Positions 26,579 to 32,122 of a stretch of DNA of 32,122 nt are shown here, piece after piece. Source of the DNA: an uncultured Muribaculaceae bacterium (lineage in GTDB: Bacteria > Bacteroidota > Bacteroidia > Bacteroidales > Muribaculaceae); contig CAJUBM010000016.1 of NCBI GenBank assembly GCA_910584735.1, positions 1 to 32,122 on the forward strand, read 5' to 3'. Made by a program: the position numbers and the translations under genes. Below the pieces are notes generated by a model, which saw only the letters and a program-made list of their open reading frames with translations, ran no database searches and had not been told where the DNA came from. Numbering within the stretch: the stretch's first letter is position 1; the number at the start of each line of letters is the position of its first letter.

Positions 26579-27277
26579 TCACAGCCTGCCGGTATATAGT
26601 CTACAGGCAAACCGCAGGTAGGGAGTGATGCGCTTGATGCGCGAAGGCTGCGCCACGAAGCGCCAAAGCCATTCGCACCCGGCGGCACGTACAAGGCGCG
26701 GGGCGCGCCGGAAAAGGCCCATGTAGAGGTCGAACGACCCTCCCAGTCCCTGGTATAGAGCTTTATGCCGCGCCAACATCTCCTCCATAAGATATTCCTG
26801 ACGCGGCGAGCCCATAGCCACGAACACCACATCGGGCCGTTTCGCGGCTATATCGTCTATCAACGCGGCTCGTTCCTCATCTGTTTTGATAAAGCCGTCA
26901 CGGAATCCGGCTATACGTATCCCCGGATACTCCTTCCGCAGCTTCTCAACCGCCCCGGCGACAACCTCGGGGCGCGACCCTACAAGGTAGAAACTCTTAT
27001 CCTTGCTGTGGCGCGCCACTATGTCGAGCCATAGCTCGCAGCCGGGGATGCGCACGGCCTTCGCGGCTCCCTTGCGGCGCACGGCCTTCACGGCACCGGC
27101 CCCGTCGCAGTAACCGATATTGGCATTGATGAGACGGCGCAGATGCTCGGTAGCGTTGACGGTCTTCTCGGCATTTACGGCCACGAGGATTCCTCCGCGC
27201 TCGGCAGCGTACTCAATAAGTTCCTCACGCGAGGCGAAAGGTTTTACCGCCAGTCCTCCAACTGAAATATCTTCCAT
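26579..27277 (-). CDS. wecG: WecG/TagA/CpsF-family glycosyltransferase
   Basis: The 232-residue protein belongs to the GT26-type family that adds ManNAc or ManNAcA to a lipid-linked GlcNAc. It shows VAVNAEKTVNA, the acidic YCDGAGAVKAVRRKG, the nucleotide-sugar region SFYLVGSRPEVV and FVAMGSPRQEYLM. I chose ATG 27277 because the conserved domain begins at once (MEDISVGGLAV). A GTG at 27295, overlapping the wecC stop as GTGA, is a real alternative and adds 6 residues. Placement between wecC and wecB suggests that ManNAcA is the sugar transferred. The gap of 64 bases to wecB holds no visible promoter. Confidence 0.9.
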   Translation of the reverse strand: MEDISVGGLAVKPFASREELIEYAAERGGILVAVNAEKTVNATEHLRRLINANIGYCDGAGAVKAVRRKGAAKAVRIPGCELWLDIVARHSKDKSFYLVGSRPEVVAGAVEKLRKEYPGIRIAGFRDGFIKTDEERAALIDDIAAKRPDVVFVAMGSPRQEYLMEEMLARHKALYQGLGGSFDLYMGLFRRAPRLVRAAGCEWLWRFVAQPSRIKRITPYLRFACRLYTGRL

Positions 27278-27291
27278 TATACGCGCGGCTG

Positions 27292-28512
27292 TCACACAAA
27301 TTTGGAGGTTATGCCGCAGAAATCTATTATCTCCTTACCCTCGGCGCTGCGCGGCAGGGAACGGAAGGGAGTATGCCCGGTGAGATACACCACGATGTCG
27401 GCGCGGTCGAAAGCCTCCTGCCAGGGGGTTAGCCTGAAATGGGGATGCTGCTCGATGTTCGGCTCGGAGACAAGGATTTCCATCTTCTTGCCGTACACAT
27501 CGGTTATATCGCGGGCAATCTCCATGGCCGGACTTTCGCGCAGGTCATCAATGTCGGGTTTGAAAGCAAGCCCCATGAGGGCCACCACGGGCCAGCGGTC
27601 ATGGTCGATCTGGAATTTGAGGATAGCCATAGCCACACGCTCGGCACTCCATTGCGCCTTGTAGTTGTTCACCTCGCGGGCCGTGGCTATAAGGCGCGAC
27701 TCGTGGGGATAGCATGAGGAGATGAAATAGGGATCCACGGCTATGCAGTGGCCCCCTACGCCGCAGCCCGGGCGCAATATGTTGACGCGCGGATGTCGGT
27801 TGGCAAGCGATATAAGCTCCCACACATCGATTCCGGCCTTGCGGCATATCATGGAAAGTTCGTTGGCGAAAGCAATCTGGACGTCACGCGAGGAGTTCTC
27901 GGTGAGCTTGCACATCTCGGCGGTGCGGGCGTTGGTGCGGTGGAGCGTTCCGCGCACGAACCTGCTGTAGAATCCTGCGGCGGCCTCGGAGGATGCCTCG
28001 TCTATACCGCCTATCACACGGTCGTTATGCACCAGTTCATAGGCAACGTTCCCCGGCAGCACGCGCTCCGGGCAGTAGGCAATATGTATCTTCCCTTTCA
28101 GTTCGGGACGTTCCGCGAAGATTATATCAGCCATGGCCTCCGTAGTGCCTACGGGGGAGGTAGACTCTATCACGAAGAGATTCCCCTCCCTGAGGAACGG
28201 AATCACGCTGCGCGTGGCAGCCTCCACATAGCTCACATCGGGCTGGTGGTCACCTTTGAACGGCGTAGGGACAACGATAAAGAACGCATCGGCCTCAACA
28301 GGCACCTGCCGGGCCTCAAGACGCCCCGAATCCACGGCACGGCGCAGTTTCTCCCCCATGCCGGGCTCCACGATATGCAGCTTCCCGGAGTTAGTCATTT
28401 CGACCACGCGGGAGTCAAGGTCTACACCCGTGACATCCACATCTCCCTCGGTGGCCGCTATAATAGCAGTAGGCAGGCCGATATAGCCCAGACCCACAAA
28501 GCATGCTTTCAT
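27292..28512 (-). CDS. wecC: UDP-N-acetyl-D-mannosamine dehydrogenase
   Basis: The 406-residue enzyme oxidises UDP-ManNAc to UDP-ManNAcA with two NAD+. The NAD-binding loop is GLGYIGLP (residues 7-14). The catalytic cysteine is near residue 256 in PGCGVGGHCIAVDPYF. ESTSPVGTTE and the C-terminal NDP-sugar-binding region also fit. It is the first gene of the wecC-wecG-wecB-prenyl synthase run. The upstream gap (28513-28650) is shared with the divergent HTH gene; no clear minus-strand -7 box was found there. Confidence 0.95.
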   Translation of the reverse strand: MKACFVGLGYIGLPTAIIAATEGDVDVTGVDLDSRVVEMTNSGKLHIVEPGMGEKLRRAVDSGRLEARQVPVEADAFFIVVPTPFKGDHQPDVSYVEAATRSVIPFLREGNLFVIESTSPVGTTEAMADIIFAERPELKGKIHIAYCPERVLPGNVAYELVHNDRVIGGIDEASSEAAAGFYSRFVRGTLHRTNARTAEMCKLTENSSRDVQIAFANELSMICRKAGIDVWELISLANRHPRVNILRPGCGVGGHCIAVDPYFISSCYPHESRLIATAREVNNYKAQWSAERVAMAILKFQIDHDRWPVVALMGLAFKPDIDDLRESPAMEIARDITDVYGKKMEILVSEPNIEQHPHFRLTPWQEAFDRADIVVYLTGHTPFRSLPRSAEGKEIIDFCGITSKFV

Positions 28513-28650
28513 ATTCTGTCTTTAAAATCGATTCTTACTGATAACGTTCCACACCCCCCGATTATTGTACCGACCCCTACCCTTTTCCGGCCGTCAAATC
28601 TCACCACACTCAATTATTTTGAACTTTAAGCAATATTTTCACCCTCTCAA

Positions 28651-28681
28651 TTGCATGGATGCAACTTTTAAATTACCTTTG
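28651..28681 (+). promoter_or_regulatory. Promoter with embedded operator for the HTH operon
   Basis: TTG (28651-28653) and TACCTTTG (28674-28681) are spaced by 20 bases, a good Bacteroidota promoter. The perfect inverted repeat TTGCAT-GG-ATGCAA (28651-28664) starts on the -33 element. A repressor bound here would block polymerase. The HTH protein encoded just downstream is the obvious candidate (autoregulation, inferred). Predicted transcription starts at or within a few bases of the ATG at 28686. Confidence 0.7.
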
Positions 28682-28685
28682 TGAT

Positions 28686-28982
28686 ATGAATAATATACGT
28701 ACTCTCGACCAAATAAAAGAACAATATTACGGGGCTGTAGGAACCCCGGAGCGAGACCGTTTGGAAAACGAACTCGAGGCTCTCCGTGTCGGGTTCAAGA
28801 TTAGGTCTGCCCGTGAGGCCCGTAATCTAACCCAGCAACAACTTGCCGAAAAAATAGACCGGAAACGTACATTTATATCCAAGGTGGAAAACGATGGGGA
28901 GAACATCACCCTACGAACCCTCTTCGATATAGTGGAACGGGGACTTGGAGGCAAACTTAACATCAGCATAGACTTCGCATAA
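28686..28982 (+). CDS. HigA-like XRE-family HTH protein without partner toxin
   Basis: The 98-residue protein has a helical N-terminal part (TLDQIKEQYYGAVGTPERDR) and then an XRE helix-turn-helix (ARNLTQQQLAEKIDRKRTFI, continuing SKVENDG). This resembles antitoxins of HigB/RelE-type pairs in Bacteroidota, where the toxin gene normally lies directly upstream. Here the 146 upstream bases contain no such gene. An in-frame Met at 28659 lies inside the promoter and is rejected. trmB begins 16 bases after the stop, so the HTH gene appears to lead a five-gene unit. It may be a stand-alone regulator or a leftover antitoxin. Confidence 0.85.
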   Translation: MNNIRTLDQIKEQYYGAVGTPERDRLENELEALRVGFKIRSAREARNLTQQQLAEKIDRKRTFISKVENDGENITLRTLFDIVERGLGGKLNISIDFA

Positions 28983-28998
28983 ACAACCGGTCGAAATT

Positions 28999-29781
28999 AT
29001 GGGCAAGAACAAACTGAAGAAATTCGCCGACATGGAGCAGATGGAATGTGTGTTCCAGTATCCGTTCTCGGCATTAGGCGCCGAGGGGTGTCCCATGCGC
29101 GGGAAATGGCACTCGGATTACTTCCAAAACGACAACCCCCTCAGCCTCGAATTAGGCTGCGGCAAAGGGGAATACACCGTGGGGCTGGCCCGGCGCTTCC
29201 CCTCGCGCGACTTCATAGGCATCGACATAAAGGGGGCGCGGATGTGGACCGGGGCGCGCCAGGCCACACAGGAAGGGCTCGGCAACGTGGCCTTTCTTCG
29301 TACTTCCATCGAACTGCTGGGGGCGTTCTTCTCACCCGGCGAGGTGGACCAGATATGGATCACCTTCCCCGACCCGCAGATGAAGAAGCCGCGCAAGCGC
29401 CTTACCGGCACCACGATGCTCGCCACATACCGCAAGGTGATGCGCCCCGGCGGACGCATACACCTGAAGACCGACTCGCCATTCCTCTTCACATATACCC
29501 GCGAGATGCTGCGGGCCAACGGCATAACCCCTCTGGCATGCTGCGAGGACATCTATGCCGTCCCTGCGGGCGAGACACCCCATGAGTTCCCCGAAGGGCT
29601 GACCGACATACGCACATATTACGAGCAGCAATGGCTTTCGCGCGGTATGAAGATAAAGTATATCTCATTCACCGTGCCCGGCCCGGAGGTAGAGCTTGTG
29701 GAGCCGGAGGTGGAAATCGAGCCTGACCCTTACCGCGCCTACCCGCGCCACACAGTCCTCCCTACAGACAACAACGCCTAA
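28999..29781 (+). CDS. trmB: tRNA (guanine-N7-)-methyltransferase
   Basis: The 260-residue SAM-dependent enzyme forms m7G46 in tRNA. The SAM-binding motif is LELGCGKGEYTVGLA (about 50-64), then FIGIDIKGARMW. The family-specific ITFPDPQMKKPRKRL lies near residue 119. The C-terminal TDIRTYYEQQW matches the TxYE-type motif. An acidic tail of about 25 residues (VELVEPEVEIEPDPYRAYPR) extends beyond the catalytic core. It is second in the HTH-led unit; mrp/apbC follows after 20 bases. Confidence 0.96.
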   Translation: MGKNKLKKFADMEQMECVFQYPFSALGAEGCPMRGKWHSDYFQNDNPLSLELGCGKGEYTVGLARRFPSRDFIGIDIKGARMWTGARQATQEGLGNVAFLRTSIELLGAFFSPGEVDQIWITFPDPQMKKPRKRLTGTTMLATYRKVMRPGGRIHLKTDSPFLFTYTREMLRANGITPLACCEDIYAVPAGETPHEFPEGLTDIRTYYEQQWLSRGMKIKYISFTVPGPEVELVEPEVEIEPDPYRAYPRHTVLPTDNNA

Positions 29782-29801
29782 ACCAGACACGTTATATCCA
29801 T

Positions 29802-30908
29802 ATGGAAACGCTTTATCCAAACCTCATCCTCGATGCACTGCGCAACGTGCGCTACCCCGCCTCGGGAAAAGACATAGTATCGGCCGGCATGGTTGCCGAC
29901 GACATTCGCATAGACGGCAACAAGGTCAGCTTCTCGCTGGTGTTCGACCGACCTACCGACCCGTTCATAAAATCGCTCGTGCGCGCCGCAGAGACCGCCA
30001 TAGAGACCTACATATCGCCCGAGGTGCAGATCAAGGGTAACATAGCCGTGCAGACACGCCAGGCCATGCCCCAGCCTGCCGAGAAACCGCTGAAACAGGT
30101 GAAGAACATTATCGGCGTCTCCTCAGGCAAGGGGGGCGTAGGGAAATCCACCGTGGCCGCCAACCTGGCCGTGGCCCTGGCCCGCGAGGGTTACAAGGTG
30201 GGGCTGCTCGATGCCGACATTTTCGGCCCCTCGATGCCCAAGATGTTCGGCGTGGAAGATGAATCGCTCTACATGCACAAGGTTGACGGGCGCGACCTCA
30301 TAATCCCCGTCGAGCGTTACGGCGTGAAGCTGCTCTCGATCGGCTTCCTTGTCGACAAGAACGCCCCGGTGCTGTGGCGCGGCTCGATGGCCTCCAACGC
30401 CCTGAAACAGCTTATCAACGATGCCGACTGGGGAGAACTCGACTATTTCCTCATCGACATGCCCCCGGGCACTTCCGACATCCACCTCACGCTGGTGCAG
30501 ACACTCGCAATAACGGGCGTGGTTATCGTCACCACGCCACAGGACGTGGCCCTGGCGGATGCCCGCAAGGGGATAGCTATGTTCCTCGGCGACAAAATCA
30601 ACGTGCCTATCCTCGGCCTCGTGGAGAACATGGCTTGGTTCACCCCCGAGAAGCATCCCGATGAGCGATACTACATCTTCGGACGCGAGGGGGGTGTACG
30701 CCTTGCCAAGGAGTTGGGTGTGAAACTGTTGGCACAGCTGCCGCTCGTAGGCTCGGTGTGCGAATCGGGCGATGGCGGCGAACCCATAGCCGCCCGCGAC
30801 ACCATGATGGGGCGCGACTTCATCCATCTCGCACACGAAGTGGTAGACGCCTGCGACCAGCGCAACGCCACTCTCCCCCCGACACATAAGGTGGAACTGA
30901 AGAAATGA
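29802..30908 (+). CDS. apbC: Mrp/ApbC-type iron-sulfur carrier ATPase
   Basis: The 368-residue protein has an N-terminal DUF59 (MIP18-like) domain (about 1-90) and a P-loop ATPase with SSGKGGVGKST (deviant Walker A, about 108-117) and LLDADIFGPSMP. It is thought to carry Fe-S clusters to target proteins. The CxxC pair that holds the cluster in E. coli Mrp is absent: the matching region reads VENMAWFTPEKHPDERYYIF. A different ligand arrangement or a non-cluster role is therefore possible. aroQ overlaps its stop by 4 bases (ATGA). Confidence 0.93.
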   Translation: METLYPNLILDALRNVRYPASGKDIVSAGMVADDIRIDGNKVSFSLVFDRPTDPFIKSLVRAAETAIETYISPEVQIKGNIAVQTRQAMPQPAEKPLKQVKNIIGVSSGKGGVGKSTVAANLAVALAREGYKVGLLDADIFGPSMPKMFGVEDESLYMHKVDGRDLIIPVERYGVKLLSIGFLVDKNAPVLWRGSMASNALKQLINDADWGELDYFLIDMPPGTSDIHLTLVQTLAITGVVIVTTPQDVALADARKGIAMFLGDKINVPILGLVENMAWFTPEKHPDERYYIFGREGGVRLAKELGVKLLAQLPLVGSVCESGDGGEPIAARDTMMGRDFIHLAHEVVDACDQRNATLPPTHKVELKK

Positions 30909-31324
30909 AACTGCTGATAATAAACGGCCCGAACCTGAACCTGTTGGGCGTACGCGAGCCATCGATATACGGGCGTGTGTCCATGGAGGACTATCTGAAG
31001 GCCCTCTCGGCCGACTATCCCCACGTGGAAATCGAATATTACCAGTCGAACCACGAGGGGGACATCATCGACCGCCTCCACGAGTCAGGGTTCGATACGG
31101 AACTGGCAGGGATAATTCTCAACGCCGGGGCCTACACCCATACCTCCCTGGCCATAGCCGACGCCATCCGCGCCATTGAACGCCCCGTGGTGGAGGTGCA
31201 TATCTCCAACACCGCCGCCCGCGAGCCTGAGCGCCACCGTTCGCTCATCGCCCCGGCATGCCGTGGCTCGATAGCCGGATTCGGCCTCGACTCCTACCGC
31301 CTTGCCATCGAAGCGTTGCTCTGA
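30905..31324 (+). CDS. aroQ: Type II 3-dehydroquinate dehydratase
   Basis: The 139-residue enzyme removes water from 3-dehydroquinate in the shikimate pathway. The NGPNLNLLGVREPSIYG start holds the flexible-loop Arg17 and catalytic Tyr22. His79 (GAYTHTS) and His99 (VEVHISN) fit the active site. Length is typical (about 140-150). Its ATG overlaps the apbC stop (ATGA), which indicates translational coupling. Confidence 0.97.
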   Translation: MKLLIINGPNLNLLGVREPSIYGRVSMEDYLKALSADYPHVEIEYYQSNHEGDIIDRLHESGFDTELAGIILNAGAYTHTSLAIADAIRAIERPVVEVHISNTAAREPERHRSLIAPACRGSIAGFGLDSYRLAIEALL

Positions 31325-31353
31325 CATGGCGGCAGCATAGGTTATGAACTATT

Positions 31354-32034
31354 ATGATTGACGAAGCCCTGCAATCCTATCTCGAAGCCCACTCCTCTCC
31401 CGAGCCCGCGAACCTGGCGCGGCTGTCACGCCGCGTCGGGCAGCGGCTTCTCTACCCGCGCATGTGCTCGGGGCATCTGCAGGGGCGCGTCCTTGCCATG
31501 CTCACGGCCATGATTGCCCCGCGCCGCGCCCTTGAAATCGGCACATACGCAGGATATTCGGCCCTGTGCATAGCCGAGGGACTGCCCGATGACGAAGCCA
31601 CATTAGACACCATCGAGATTGACGACGAGATGGAAGATTTCATACGCGCACAACTCAGCGAATCTCCCTACGGCCACCGTGTGCGCCTCCACATAGGAGA
31701 TGCCTCCGAGGTGCTGCCCTGCGTGGCCTCAGCCCCCTCGTTCCGCCCCTACGACATGGCATATATCGATGCCAACAAACGCACCTACCTACAGACCTAC
31801 GAGCAGGTGCTGCCCCTGCTCCGTCCCGGCGGCTTCATCATCGCCGACAACACCCTCTGGGACGGCAAAGTCCTCCCCACCGATACCCCCACCGACAACC
31901 CCGCCCACCACCGCCACGACCCGCAGACCGCCGGCATCATCGCCTTCAACGATTTCGTCGCCGCCGACCCCCGCGTCACAGCCGTGATGCTCCCCCTTCG
32001 CGACGGCCTCACCCTCCTCTGCAAACTCCCCTGA
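31354..32034 (+). CDS. Class I SAM-dependent O-methyltransferase
   Basis: The 226-residue protein belongs to the COG4122-type O-methyltransferase family, related to catechol O-methyltransferases and the tRNA-modifying TrmR/YrrM. The SAM motif is ALEIGTYAGYSALCIAEGLP, followed by TIEIDDEME. The metal-binding and catalytic region is YIDANKRTY ... FIIADNTLWDGKV. It starts 29 bases after aroQ and ends the apparent operon. The neighbouring trmB might hint at a tRNA role, but the substrate cannot be read from sequence. Confidence 0.92.
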   Translation: MIDEALQSYLEAHSSPEPANLARLSRRVGQRLLYPRMCSGHLQGRVLAMLTAMIAPRRALEIGTYAGYSALCIAEGLPDDEATLDTIEIDDEMEDFIRAQLSESPYGHRVRLHIGDASEVLPCVASAPSFRPYDMAYIDANKRTYLQTYEQVLPLLRPGGFIIADNTLWDGKVLPTDTPTDNPAHHRHDPQTAGIIAFNDFVAADPRVTAVMLPLRDGLTLLCKLP

Positions 32035-32043
32035 AGATAATGT

Positions 32044-32122
32044 TGCCGGATGGTAGTGACTTTGTAAGTATCCGGATGGTAGTGGCGCCGGACCTCCGGG
32101 ACGGCAGGCCACCCGAAGAGGC
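32044..32122. repeat. Palindromic intergenic element, copy 6 (cut by window end)
   Basis: The left arm from CCGGATGGTAGTGGCGCC (32072) continues to GAAGAGGC at the window end; the rest lies outside. Just before it is a partial duplicate of the outer edge: GCCGGATGGTAGTG at 32045-32058, 27 bases upstream of the same motif. Confidence 0.9.

Noticed and set aside
28513..28650. Search for a HigB/RelE toxin gene next to the HigA-like gene
   Set aside because: The gap is too short and has stops in the relevant frames; both flanking genes are clearly other functions.
1..32122. Possible CRISPR array made of the repeated arms
   Set aside because: The copies are kilobases apart, inverted within each copy and separated by genes; there is no regular spacing and no cas gene.

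Overview
The window looks like a chromosomal segment of a GC-rich member of the Bacteroidales, most probably Muribaculaceae (S24-7); the family-level placement is inference. Three things point there. Several promoters carry the Bacteroidota -7 box TAnnTTTG. Four secreted proteins end in a short 'LxGxxV...P..G.YI...GK' tail resembling type IX sorting domains. The wec, gad, mfd and Mrp proteins read as Bacteroidales versions. No rRNA, tRNA, CRISPR array, integrase or transposase gene was seen.

Layout. Positions 1-3987: mfd (minus strand) lies between two copies of a long palindromic repeat. Positions 4076-5712: a minus-strand pair of secreted proteins, one of them almost only a signal peptide plus a sorting-like tail. 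Positions 5869-10412: two tandem DUF262 proteins, a GmrSD-like putative defence pair, bracketed by two further repeat copies whose conserved tails face inward. Positions 10492-14268: two related secreted proteins ending at a strong terminator. Positions 14422-17559: gadB and gadC for glutamate-dependent acid resistance. Positions 17551-19118 (minus): a HAD phosphatase translationally coupled to ribF. Positions 19238-24068: an outer-membrane phospholipase A, a helical-repeat protein of unknown role, and an 810-residue orphan behind an operator-like palindrome. Positions 24309-28512 (minus): wecC-wecG-wecB-polyprenyl synthase. Positions 28651-32034: a HigA-like HTH gene without a toxin, followed closely by trmB, mrp/apbC, aroQ and an O-methyltransferase.

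The most distinctive feature is the repeat: six copies of a palindrome with arms of about 35-53 bp around a variable centre, all between genes, with both window ends falling inside a copy. At least three centre types and a separate tail of about 65 bp can be distinguished. This looks like a non-coding, MITE- or REP-like family that has spread in this genome. The second candidate of interest is the DUF262 pair. The third is the HTH gene, whose apparent operator overlaps the promoter of what looks like a housekeeping operon.

How the genes work together: GadB and GadC form a proton-consuming decarboxylase/antiporter cycle. WecB, WecC and WecG would make UDP-ManNAc, oxidise it to UDP-ManNAcA and transfer that sugar to a lipid-linked acceptor. 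The HAD and ribF genes, and mrp and aroQ, are coupled by ATGA overlaps. All functional calls come from reading motifs by eye; no database search was run.
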